Below, piece after piece: positions 1 to 8,201 of a stretch of 13,129 bases of DNA. How positions within the stretch are numbered: the stretch's first letter is position 1; each line of letters begins with the position of its first letter. Location: NCBI GenBank assembly GCA_946480915.1, contig CAMLLO010000066.1, positions 1 through 13,129 on the forward strand, read 5' to 3'. The notes under the pieces are model-generated. The model was given only the letters and a program-made list of their open reading frames with translations, had not been told where the DNA came from and ran no database searches. This DNA comes from an uncultured Sphingobacteriaceae bacterium. GTDB lineage: Bacteria > Bacteroidota > Bacteroidia > Sphingobacteriales > Sphingobacteriaceae. The position numbers were made by a program, and so were the translations under genes.

Positions 1-3000
1 CAATTTCTGATGCAGTTAAAGCCTTGCCGAATATCTTAAACTCATCAATAGAGCCTTTAAACATTGGGTCATTAAATTGCGATTTGCCCAGATAATTCAA
101 GTTAGTGCTTCCTATTGTAGACGGCTTAATGGTTACAGCGGTATTGGTAGCCACCAAAGCTCCATTAATATACATGCTACAGGTAGTTCCGGATTGGGTG
201 ATAGCAAAATGCGTCCAGGTATTAAGCGGCAGAGTATAATTATAGCTTACCTGCTGTTCTGTCCCTCCATTCTTAATAGCATAACGCATTACATTAGCTG
301 TTCCGGCCTGGATCGTTAAAAACATATACTTGCTGGTTCCGGTACCAAAATCAAATACGCGCATCCAGTTCGATTTAACATCCATTCTGACCCAAGTGGA
401 TATCGTAAAATCGTTTAGAGTACCTACAATTCCGGTAGGTAAGGTAGCATAAGCGGTTGAAGTGCCATCAAGCTTAAGCGCAGAGCCTGGACGACCTGTA
501 TCGCGGGTTGCTGTTGCTTGCAAAGTACCGTGATTGGTTCCCCAGGTATCCGTTGCCTGAGTTCCGCTAGCCTCATTAAATTTATAATACGTTTGACCTA
601 TGGCACGTGCGTCCATCAAAACTACATCATTTCCATCGCCCCCAACATAGGTAATGATGAAACTATAACCGCCTGCAGTAACCGTAGCCCATTCGGGTAA
701 GCCGTTAAAAGTACCGGTTACCGCTGATGTTCCTGTATTATCAATCAGGGTGTAATTGGTTCCGAAAGGTAAGGTTCCTGCGGTAGCTGTAATTGTTAAA
801 TTCGGACTATTAAGGGTCACACTGTTTACGATGACTTTATCGCCAGTGCCGTTTCCCAGATTAATTTCTGCCGTGTAAGTGGCATCAGCCTTCATGGTAA
901 GTGCTCCTACTTTAAGCGTACCGATCGCCGACGATCCAGGTTCCAATATCGCACCTGGCCCGCTTCCGGTTCCAAGTGTAGCCGATGACTGAATTACTCC
1001 CCAGCCTCCCAAAGCACCTTCTTGTACAATTATCGGACTGTAAAAAACTCCACTAGCTGCGTTATTAATTATGAATAGTTTCCCCTTTTTTACAGTAGTA
1101 GTTCCGCCGTAGGCCTGATTACCGTTCATGTAGAAAGTACCTGTACCTACTTTTTCAACGGTCAGATTACCGCCAAGAGCGTCGATGGTTCCTCCATAGG
1201 TGGAATTAAGATTCAGGGCGCCAATGCTGATAACCGGCGAATTACTCCCTGGGGTACGGATATAACCACGTCCGCTAAGGGATCCAAAATGTAAGGTTCC
1301 GGTTGCAAAATCAATACGATGACAATCAGGCGCATTGGCATCAAGTAACCAGATTGCCTTTGCACTTCCTGATTCGGGAACCTTGAAGCGGACCCGCTGG
1401 GCGCCACTTCTTAATATGGAGACAAAGGTACCGGTAAACCCGCTATTATCTCCATACAAATTCAAACCGCCATAGCTATTTGCGTCATGCGCCACGCTAC
1501 CGGAACCTGTTAGTTTTCCATAAAGAGATAGTGGATAATTATCTTCATATATATTACTCCTGGGGCCGGGCAATACTTCTATGTCGTTATATAATTTTAG
1601 CTCCGCATCGGGCGAACCCTGTAGTAGCCCTCCGTTCAGTATGATCTTGCCTGTGCCCAATGGCCCTGCTGTAGGATTGCCCGAAGTTCCGGTTCCTATG
1701 CCCGATGCCACTATTCTGCCGGTAATAAACGTCGTATTTCCTGAATAGGTATTAGTGCTTCCGTTAATAGATAAAACCCCGGGAGAGTTCATCTTTATAG
1801 ACCCCGTACCACTTAATGCTCCGTTCAAAACAACTTTGCCTGTGGTATTCACATTTAACTGATTCGTAAGCACTAATGGAGTGGTGAAAATCTGAGTTGC
1901 TAATGACTTATTAACCAGATCATTCTTCAGCGTCAAGGCGTTACCGGAGATGGTATAGGCATCCGCATCTGATGCAAATTGAATCCTTGGGGCTACCAAA
2001 CCAGTAATATCATTGGTTAAAACGGTGTCGCTTGCTGCACCAAAAGTCAAAATCGTCGGATTTACCGGCAGCGCATTTTCAACCCAGTTGGATGCCAGGT
2101 TCAGATTTGTGGTAACCGGTGTAGGCTTCCAGGATCTGGTACTGGCTCCGGGAACGCCAAATGCTTCGGCTGAATTAGCACTTTCCAAAGTATTACCCAT
2201 CGAAGATACCACATAATAATAAGGGGTTCCACTGGTAACGCCGGTATCTGTAAAGCTGGGGGTTGAAACCGTAGCTATAAGAGTATATGGTCCACCACTG
2301 ACAGTACCTCTTTTTACTTTATAAGTAATAGCGCCAGAAGCCGCATTCCAGCTCAATCCGATCGAGTTACTGTTATTGACTACTACTGGCGTGGATGGTA
2401 CCGGAGGGGGCACTGAAGCTGAAACCACATTGGAATTTCCGCTTTCCAAAGTTCCTGCTAAGGCCGTTACCACATAGTAATTGCTAACCTCCGGCTGCGG
2501 GCTGACATCAATAAAGGATGTTCCCATAATGCCTGTTTGTATGGCAGTAAAAGGGCCGCCGGATGAAAGGGATCGTTTTACCGTGTAACTACTGGCATTA
2601 GCTACCGCAGGCCATGAAACGCTGATACGGGTAACATTATTTACTGCCGCAGTTACCGTTGGAGCAGCAGGGGCTACATTATTATTTACATTGAGGATCA
2701 AAGTGGCTGTACCTGTTCCGCTTGCATTAGTAGCACCCAAAGTAACCAGTGATTGTCCCATTGCCGTCGGTGTACCGGAAATAACTCCGGTAGACGAATT
2801 AATACTTAGTCCTGCAGGCAGGCCGCTCGCACTAAAAATAGTTGGACTACCACTGGCACTAATGCTATAACTGAAGGACGCACCCAGGGTAGCTGCGGCT
2901 GTGGTTGCGCTGCTGATCTCCGGTGAGCCGGTGGGCGCGGTTTGACTATATGCCACATTACTAAACGTGGCAGTGTTCAGCGCCGATGTATTATTTGAAA

Positions 3001-4612
3001 TGGTATAAAATCCTGCATATAAATCAGTAGGGAAACCGGTTGCTGAATACCAGCAACTAAGATTAGTCCAGTTAACACCATCCTGAGAATGATATGCAAA
3101 TATGCGGGTGTTTACACGCTCAATTTTTAACCACCAGGGTGCTTTAGGTGCCCAATGCGATCCGATACCGCCGTTCGCGTTGAGAAAAATATCCCAAAAA
3201 CGGGAACCGGACGCCAGCGATTCGCGCAGCATGACGCCGCAGCCACCCGTAGTGAGCGACATGCTGTTAACTTTTACTACCAGGCCTGCATCGCCGCTAA
3301 CTTTTTTAAAGTTGAAGCTGAAGGCAGTACTGGTAGAAGTTCCGGCAGCTTTAAGTGTCCAAATTCCGTTATTGAACGAAGCGCTGCCTGCAAGTCCGGG
3401 GTTACCGATATCTATATGGGTGAGGTTGTTTACCGGCTGCACATGCTCGGAAGGATAAAACACCGGGGGCAAACTAACCGCGGTAGAAGTATCGGATGTT
3501 TTCAGGTATAAGAAATCTCCCCCTGCCGGAGAATAACCGACGGCCCCAGGCTGCATTATTGCAGCCCTCATCCTGTCGGTTTGGGGGGTAGGTATTCCCT
3601 TACGTCTGTTATAGGCGTTATCAATAATATTAGTCATTTCGCCTGTCCTTCCTCCGGGCTGAATTCCCCAGCCGAGCCAATAACTGGCATAACCTCCAAA
3701 AGGGATATAGGTCATGGTAGCACCGTCAAAAGCATATTGATGATACAGCTCGGCGATAGCTAATACCCGGTTGTTTAACTCGGAAAACATATCAACCCTT
3801 TGCTTCCAGGCAACTTCTGCGCCCCATACCAGCGCTGCTGCCTGCACGCGCCAGTGGTCGTCGCGGCCGGTATCACCAGTTTCGCCATTGGGCAGCGAGT
3901 TGCGCATACCTCCGCCGGCATCCACCCGGTACACTTCAATCGCCTGGTTGAATTTGGTTACATCGTTACAGAAAACCGATGCGGCCAAAGCTATTTTTAG
4001 CTGAATAGCGCCTTTGTTCTGGTCGCGTAATGGATTAGGCACCCAGGATGTCGGAAATAACACATTAGCGAAATAGTTTTCTACATGCTGTGTATTGGCT
4101 GCGGTCCAACCGGGAAAAGTATAGCGGAGTATTTCGGCACCTACACCCCAATCCTGGGCATGGTCGCCAATGTCCAACATAGATTCATTGCCCCCCCAGG
4201 TAGTATTGGTAACCGCCCAGGCATCCAGCATGTTGGTTGCTTTTCGGGCATAAGCACTATCCGCGGTAAAAACGTACATAAAGGCCAGGTTGCGGATAGC
4301 CATCATATCGTTTATCCACGCATTGTTATTTAGGTGCGGAGCACGGCTTACCGTTGCAAACGGTCCCGCCATCACGTAGCTTAGCTTGGACTTGCTGTCA
4401 TTTGTAAATGCATTGTAAGCCGAAAGCCAGGGTTCCTGGGTAATATTGGCTTTTAACTGATTTAAGTCGGCCTGGTTAAAAGCAATGCCCGGGTGGACAA
4501 AGGTTTGAGCATCTGATGCTTTGGGGCTCATTAAAACAAGCATGCCCGAAAATAAGATGATCAGATTTTGTTTTGAAATCAGTTTTAGCCGACGAAGTAA
4601 AGGTTTCCTCAT
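1..4612 (-). CDS. Exported multi-domain alginate-lyase-family protein with beta-strand repeats and LamG domain (partial, C-terminus beyond window)
   Basis: Continuous minus-strand frame of 1537 codons from ATG at 4612 to the left edge with no stop. Residues 1-35 are a signal peptide (basic start, hydrophobic stretch, SDA before Gln36). Residues ~37-330 resemble the alginate lyase family (PF05426, alpha/alpha-barrel): long Trp/Tyr-rich helices, a GRDDHW motif (RDDH at 250-253) and VAWKQRVDMF, matching the family's RD..H and AW.QG.D.F pattern. Then come a concanavalin-like, DUF1349-type domain (~390-555, ending in a TFSNVAYSQ strand), a putative-Ig (He_PIG) domain (~558-641, GLPAGLSI...GVISGTPT), two FN3-like repeats (647-~816), autotransporter-associated beta-strand repeats (~895-1330, NTYSGNTT and AYGGTTTVKKGKL, closing with GGDGNDVVLM), and a LamG domain from ~1338. 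It probably degrades or binds a uronic-acid polysaccharide outside the cytoplasm. The name does not prove alginate as substrate. Whether a sorting signal ends the protein cannot be seen. It is divergent from the glycosidase genes. Confidence 0.88.
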   Translation of the reverse strand, partial: MRKPLLRRLKLISKQNLIILFSGMLVLMSPKASDAQTFVHPGIAFNQADLNQLKANITQEPWLSAYNAFTNDSKSKLSYVMAGPFATVSRAPHLNNNAWINDMMAIRNLAFMYVFTADSAYARKATNMLDAWAVTNTTWGGNESMLDIGDHAQDWGVGAEILRYTFPGWTAANTQHVENYFANVLFPTSWVPNPLRDQNKGAIQLKIALAASVFCNDVTKFNQAIEVYRVDAGGGMRNSLPNGETGDTGRDDHWRVQAAALVWGAEVAWKQRVDMFSELNNRVLAIAELYHQYAFDGATMTYIPFGGYASYWLGWGIQPGGRTGEMTNIIDNAYNRRKGIPTPQTDRMRAAIMQPGAVGYSPAGGDFLYLKTSDTSTAVSLPPVFYPSEHVQPVNNLTHIDIGNPGLAGSASFNNGIWTLKAAGTSTSTAFSFNFKKVSGDAGLVVKVNSMSLTTGGCGVMLRESLASGSRFWDIFLNANGGIGSHWAPKAPWWLKIERVNTRIFAYHSQDGVNWTNLSCWYSATGFPTDLYAGFYTISNNTSALNTATFSNVAYSQTAPTGSPEISSATTAAATLGASFSYSISASGSPTIFSASGLPAGLSINSSTGVISGTPTAMGQSLVTLGATNASGTGTATLILNVNNNVAPAAPTVTAAVNNVTRISVSWPAVANASSYTVKRSLSSGGPFTAIQTGIMGTSFIDVSPQPEVSNYYVVTALAGTLESGNSNVVSASVPPPVPSTPVVVNNSNSIGLSWNAASGAITYKVKRGTVSGGPYTLIATVSTPSFTDTGVTSGTPYYYVVSSMGNTLESANSAEAFGVPGASTRSWKPTPVTTNLNLASNWVENALPVNPTILTFGAASDTVLTNDITGLVAPRIQFASDADAYTISGNALTLKNDLVNKSLATQIFTTPLVLTNQLNVNTTGKVVLNGALSGTGSIKMNSPGVLSINGSTNTYSGNTTFITGRIVASGIGTGTSGNPTAGPLGTGKIILNGGLLQGSPDAELKLYNDIEVLPGPRSNIYEDNYPLSLYGKLTGSGSVAHDANSYGGLNLYGDNSGFTGTFVSILRSGAQRVRFKVPESGSAKAIWLLDANAPDCHRIDFATGTLHFGSLSGRGYIRTPGSNSPVISIGALNLNSTYGGTIDALGGNLTVEKVGTGTFYMNGNQAYGGTTTVKKGKLFIINNAASGVFYSPIIVQEGALGGWGVIQSSATLGTGSGPGAILEPGSSAIGTLKVGALTMKADATYTAEINLGNGTGDKVIVNSVTLNSPNLTITATAGTLPFGTNYTLIDNTGTSAVTGTFNGLPEWATVTAGGYSFIITYVGGDGNDVVLMDARAIGQTYYKFNEASGTQATDTWGTNHGTLQATATRDTGRPGSALKLDGTSTAYATLPTGIVGTLNDFTISTWVRMDVKSNWMRVFDFGTGTSKYMFLTIQAGTANVMRYAIKNGGTEQQVSYNYTLPLNTWTHFAITQSGTTCSMYINGALVATNTAVTIKPSTIGSTNLNYLGKSQFNDPMFKGSIDEFKIFGKALTASEI
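2160..2674 (-). repeat. Tandem pair of fibronectin-III-like repeats inside the large exported protein
   Basis: Two adjacent units of roughly 80-90 residues lie at residues 647-737 (2402-2674) and 738-~816 (~2165-2401). Each has the same order of landmarks: a Val-rich strand, a SW or SWN strand, SYTVKR or TYKVKR, SGGPFTAI or SGGPYTLI, TSFIDV or SFTDTG, then YYVV and TLES.NS. The protein similarity is plain, but the DNA copies have drifted well apart, so this is an old duplication and not a recent one. Such repeats usually act as spacers between catalytic and binding domains in secreted enzymes. The outer boundaries are approximate. Confidence 0.7.
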
Positions 4613-4856
4613 AGAATTAAGTTTAAGTGGTTTATAATCTTGGAGTAGGTTATATTATAGATACTTATATTCGAGCTTGTATACTCATGAGGAGAAGAGG
4701 ATAGTTGCAATTAATTCTAGGATCAAAGAAAATTTGGTGCTAGTTTGAAACTATTATTGCGAATCTATTAAATGAATTGCCCCATATACTTTACCGCCCC
4801 AAGCAACCGTATTCGTATATATATTAGTATAATCGAACCAGTTTGGCCTGTTTTTT

Positions 4857-4941
4857 ATTAAGGGTAAAATTGCTACTGTATATGTTTTTTAAAAAATATT
4901 AAGCGAATATTCGCTAATAAGAAAAAAACATTGCCCTTAAT
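4857..4941. repeat. 11-bp inverted repeat (ATTAAGGGTAA / TTGCCCTTAAT) flanking the palindrome
   Basis: The left arm at 4857-4867 and right arm at 4931-4941 are inverted copies differing at one position, which would be a G-U pair in RNA. The arms are 63 bp apart and enclose both the T6A6 tract and the 14-bp palindrome. The half-site TTAAGGG recurs as TTTAAGGGG at 4978-4986, overlapping the possible -7 element. The arms could be two sites for one regulator or a looping element. The spacing is too wide for a simple terminator hairpin, and no U-tract follows. Confidence 0.35.
4902..4915. promoter_or_regulatory. Perfect 14-bp palindrome AGCGAATATTCGCT, candidate operator
   Basis: The sequence equals its own reverse complement over 14 bp and lies in the divergent intergenic region, 151 bp before the GH95 start. 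Length and symmetry fit a dimeric transcription factor site, for example a LacI-, GntR- or AraC-type sugar regulator. The centre is AT, not the CG typical of many LacI-family operators. No regulator gene is in the window, so the binding partner is unknown. Confidence 0.35.
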
Positions 4942-4946
4942 GAGTA

Positions 4947-4980
4947 TTTGAGTAATCATTTTTTCATCATCATATATTTA
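4947..4980 (+). promoter_or_regulatory. Possible Bacteroidota-type promoter for the GH95-led gene cluster
   Basis: TTTG at 4947-4950 could be the -33 element and TATATTTA at 4973-4980 a 7-of-8 match to the Bacteroidota -7 consensus TAnnTTTG. The 22-nt spacing is slightly long. Transcription would begin near 4987, giving a leader of about 80 nt before the ATG at 5067. In a region this AT-rich, a chance match is quite possible. Confidence 0.3.
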
Positions 4981-5066
4981 AGGGGATAAAGAATGATCAG
5001 GCCCGTAAAGACGGCTTTTGTTTTCTTGTAAACACACTTATTAAATAAAATTTAAAGTATTTATTC

Positions 5067-8000
5067 ATGTTTTTATTGAAAAAGATTCGTTGGGGCGAAA
5101 TCTCTCTTGTTCTGTTATTTTTATTTAGTATAAAGGTATTTGCACAAACATCTGCCGAGGGTTTGGAAATCTCACAAAGTACTATGGTGTTGGAGGGTGA
5201 TTATATTCCTTTCTTTAACATTAACGACGAAATATCTGTCGAGGCCACTGTATTCTTATCTGCTAAACAAACAGAAAAAGCCAGGATTATAGACAGGTTT
5301 CAATCCTCTGGAACCGGAGGTTGTGCTTTAGGTATTGCTAAGGGTGATAAACTATGGATGGTGGTAGGACGTAATGAATTATTGTCTTCAAACAGTATTC
5401 CTTTAAACCAGTGGGTACATGTTTTAGGTGCATTCAGTAGATCGAAAGGAACGTTTACATTGTATATTGATGGCAAACCATCCGGCGAATTGCATAAAAG
5501 TTTCGGAGATGTTAATCGGACTAATTTTCCAATACGGGTAGGCTGTGATGCCGCGGGGAATTACCGGCTAAACGGGTCGATCGGGAAGATTGGAATTTAC
5601 TCAACCTGTTTAACTACCGGCGAAGCCATTGCATTAACCCAGAAAAAATCTGTGAACGGAAAAATTGAATCATGGGATTTTTCAAAAAAAGAAAATAGTG
5701 CTTTTAAAGGAGAGGTGGCTGGTTTAATGTTAAAACAAACTCCCGGGATAACAGGCGCTGGCCCTAAACTTTCAACTAAGAATACATTATGGTACAATAT
5801 GCCTGCAAATGCATGGGTGGAAGCCCTTCCAATTGGTAATGGACGTTTAGGCGCGATGATCTTCGGGAGGCCAGAAAGAGAGCGGCTTCAATTAAACGAA
5901 ATAACTGTTTGGTCTGGCGGCCCTCAACCGGATGCCGACCGGAAAGATGCTTATACTCATTTAGCTGAAGTAAGGAAAGTGATACGCGAAGGCAGGTACG
6001 ATGAGGCAAAGAAGTTAACCAATGCTTATTTAACATCATCTGCGCCTTACGATGCTTCCTATCAGACCCTGGGAGAACTGGCACTGCAGTTTAAACTGCC
6101 AAAAGAAAGTATTACGGACTACTCCAGATGGCTGGATATAGGAACCTCCATTGCCGGTGTTTCTTATAGAATAGGGAATTCCGTTTATTCCCGCGAAACG
6201 TTTAGTTCTGCGCCTGACAAAGCTCTGATAAGCAAAATCAAAAGTTCATCCAAAGGCGGAATTTCTTTTAGCCTTAGTTTAACACGCCTTGAACGGACAA
6301 TTACAAAAGCGCTCAATAATAACACCTTGATAATGACGGGCAATACCGGTAACACTCTTGATTTTGAAACGCAGGTGAAAGTGCTTACCAAAGGAGGCTC
6401 TGTTAAAGCCATTAATGAACAGTTAGTAATTAGCGGAGCAGATGAAGCCATAATTTATTTAACCGCAGGAACATCCTTTATCCAGGATTACGCAAATGCA
6501 TATAAGGGAGAGAACCCGCATAATCTTGTATCTCTTCAGATGGACGCTGTGGCAAAAAAAGACTATGCAGAGGTAAAAGCAAGGCACATTAAAGATTATA
6601 AATCTCTGTTTGATAGAGTAGACCTTAATTTAGCTTCAGATGCTTCGCCGGCGGAAAAATTGCCAACAGACGAACGATTAAGGCAATATGGTGCTGGTAA
6701 CAACGACCCAAATTTTGCTTCGTTGTTTTATCAGTATGGAAGATACCTGCTCATATCCTCAAGCCGTTCGGATAACCCGCTTCCTTCTAACTCACAGGGA
6801 ATTTGGGGCGACGGGCTGGACCTGCCATGGAAATGCGATTATAAATCGAATATCAATTATCAGATGAATTATTGGCCAGCCGAGCAAGCCAATCTTTCGG
6901 AGTTACACCTTCCAATGATTCGTACCACACAAAGCCTGCAACTACCGGGTGCCCAAACAGCAAAAGCATATTTTGGCCCGCAAACTCCTGGTTGGAACTA
7001 CGGATATACCACGAATGCCTGGGGTTGGACCAGCCCGGGAGCTGCTCTCCCATGGGGCGTATTTATTGGAGGAAGCGGCTGGGCATGTCAGCATCTTTGG
7101 GAGCATTATGCTTTCAGCAGGGATAAACAGTATTTGAAATCTGTGTATCCAACCATGAAGGGAGCTGCAGAATTTTATTTAACTGCCATGATTGAAGATG
7201 AAGACGGAAAGTTAATTACCTCACCTTCCACCTCTCCCGAAAATGAATTTACAACGGATGAGGGGATGCGAAGTAGTGTTGCGGAAGGGAATACTATGGA
7301 AAGAGCAATCATCTGGGATTTATTTAATAATGTTGTCCAGGCAGCTAAGGTTTTGGGTATAGACAGCGAATTTGCTGAAAAAGTTGCCACTGCCAGAGAT
7401 CGCATCCGGCCATTGCAAATTGGGCGTTATGGGCAACTTATGGAATGGGGCAAGGATTGGGATGATACCACAAGTACACACCGCCATGTGTCACATTTAT
7501 TCCCATTGCATCCCGGCAGGCAGATCACCGCATTGGGAACGCCGGCATTAGCAGCTGCAGCCAGAAAATCATTAGAGTACCGTACCGATATTGGGACCGG
7601 TTGGAGTAAAGCCTGGAAGACTAATTTTTGGGCGAGGTTGCGCGAAGGAGACAGGGCCCATAAGCTCCTTTCAGATCAGCTTACTTTTACCGAAACCTCC
7701 GGTTTTAACATGAGCGATGGAGGCGGTACTTATCCCAATCTGTTTGATGCGCATCCACCATTCCAGATCGATGGAAATTTCGGCGCCCTATCAGGAATCA
7801 CAGAGATGTTGCTCCAAAGCATGGAAAACTATGCTCCAGATAAATACATTATTGATTTACTGCCGGCCCTGCCTTCTGCATGGAATAACGGTTCTGTAAA
7901 AGGGTTGAAGGCAAGAGGGGGATTTGAACTAAACATGAGTTGGAAGAATGGGTCATTAGCCGATGCTCAAATACAATCTCTGAATGGGGAAGAGTGCCGA

Positions 8001-8123
8001 TTAAGAACTAAAAACCCTGTAAAGGTAGTGGGGGTAAACACAATTCCTGAAAAGTCCGGCGACTATTATATAACAACTTTTAAAACGATACAAGGAAAGG
8101 TATATCAAATTCAAAGGTTATAG
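5067..8123 (+). CDS. GH95 family alpha-L-fucosidase / alpha-L-galactosidase with N-terminal LamG domain
   Basis: The 1018-residue protein has a signal peptide at 1-26 (KVFA before Gln27) and no lipobox, so it is probably periplasmic. Residues ~30-215 form a LamG/concanavalin-like domain ([34 protein letters not shown]). From ~235 it follows GH95: an N-terminal beta-domain ([27 protein letters not shown]), the (alpha/alpha)6 barrel and a C-terminal beta-domain. By recalled comparison with Bifidobacterium AfcA (Asn421, Asn423, Glu566, Asp766), the catalytic residues are Asn595 and Asn597 (NIN), Glu725 (SPEN) and Asp902 (QIDGNFG); all are present. GH95 is an inverting family acting on terminal alpha-1,2-L-fucose; some Bacteroides members prefer alpha-L-galactose, so exact specificity is open. 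Typical single-domain members are ~750-830 residues, and the LamG domain accounts for the extra length. It is first in a plus-strand run. The ATG at 5067 follows an A/T-rich leader and gives an intact signal peptide. Confidence 0.92.
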   Translation: MFLLKKIRWGEISLVLLFLFSIKVFAQTSAEGLEISQSTMVLEGDYIPFFNINDEISVEATVFLSAKQTEKARIIDRFQSSGTGGCALGIAKGDKLWMVVGRNELLSSNSIPLNQWVHVLGAFSRSKGTFTLYIDGKPSGELHKSFGDVNRTNFPIRVGCDAAGNYRLNGSIGKIGIYSTCLTTGEAIALTQKKSVNGKIESWDFSKKENSAFKGEVAGLMLKQTPGITGAGPKLSTKNTLWYNMPANAWVEALPIGNGRLGAMIFGRPERERLQLNEITVWSGGPQPDADRKDAYTHLAEVRKVIREGRYDEAKKLTNAYLTSSAPYDASYQTLGELALQFKLPKESITDYSRWLDIGTSIAGVSYRIGNSVYSRETFSSAPDKALISKIKSSSKGGISFSLSLTRLERTITKALNNNTLIMTGNTGNTLDFETQVKVLTKGGSVKAINEQLVISGADEAIIYLTAGTSFIQDYANAYKGENPHNLVSLQMDAVAKKDYAEVKARHIKDYKSLFDRVDLNLASDASPAEKLPTDERLRQYGAGNNDPNFASLFYQYGRYLLISSSRSDNPLPSNSQGIWGDGLDLPWKCDYKSNINYQMNYWPAEQANLSELHLPMIRTTQSLQLPGAQTAKAYFGPQTPGWNYGYTTNAWGWTSPGAALPWGVFIGGSGWACQHLWEHYAFSRDKQYLKSVYPTMKGAAEFYLTAMIEDEDGKLITSPSTSPENEFTTDEGMRSSVAEGNTMERAIIWDLFNNVVQAAKVLGIDSEFAEKVATARDRIRPLQIGRYGQLMEWGKDWDDTTSTHRHVSHLFPLHPGRQITALGTPALAAAARKSLEYRTDIGTGWSKAWKTNFWARLREGDRAHKLLSDQLTFTETSGFNMSDGGGTYPNLFDAHPPFQIDGNFGALSGITEMLLQSMENYAPDKYIIDLLPALPSAWNNGSVKGLKARGGFELNMSWKNGSLADAQIQSLNGEECRLRTKNPVKVVGVNTIPEKSGDYYITTFKTIQGKVYQIQRL

Positions 8124-8170
8124 ATATCTCTTCACGAATCAATTTAATACACAAGAATTGACATCTGACG

Positions 8171-8193
8171 TATTAATGATATTGCATTTAATA
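8171..8193 (+). repeat. Weak AT-rich inverted repeat just before the GH2 start codon
   Basis: TATTAATG (8171-8178) and CATTTAATA (8185-8193) can pair over 8 bp with one bulged T and a 6-nt loop. It ends 8 nt before the ATG at 8202. The stem is almost all A-T and lacks a T-run after it, so it is not a terminator. If real, it might affect translation start or mRNA processing between the GH95 and GH2 genes. Confidence 0.2.
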
Positions 8194-8201
8194 AAAGAAA
8201 A

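Larger units (their letters stand above)
4613..5066. other. Divergent intergenic region, 454 bp, AT-rich
   Basis: This gap lies between the minus-strand lyase-family gene and the plus-strand GH95 gene, so both are expected to be transcribed outward from it. I see no coding frame worth reporting, no tRNA and no GC-rich terminator stem. The half nearer the GH95 gene carries several symmetric elements: the inverted repeat 4857-4867/4931-4941, the palindrome 4902-4915, and a T6A6 tract (4885-4896). A possible Bacteroidota promoter lies at 4947-4980. On the minus strand I found no good TAnnTTTG-type -7 element upstream of 4612. Neither start codon has a Shine-Dalgarno sequence, as is usual in this phylum. 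Confidence 0.7.

Noticed and set aside
3102..3511. Two overlapping plus-strand open frames of 118 codons each
   Set aside because: Both lie opposite the concanavalin-like part of the large minus-strand protein, which reads through without a stop and with clear domains. Two long frames in different phases over the same bases point to chance openness.
4085..4333. Plus-strand open frame of 82 codons opposite the lyase domain
   Set aside because: The minus strand carries the conserved alpha/alpha-barrel sequence here; the plus-strand product is low in recognisable features and has no leader like the real genes.
4885..4896. T6A6 tract as a possible terminator
   Set aside because: It is a self-complementary AT tract with no GC stem before it; it is more likely intrinsic DNA bend or promoter-region composition.
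5776..6451. Minus-strand open frames of 102 and 88 codons inside the GH95 gene
   Set aside because: They overlap well-conserved GH95 beta-domain sequence on the plus strand and are best explained as shadows.
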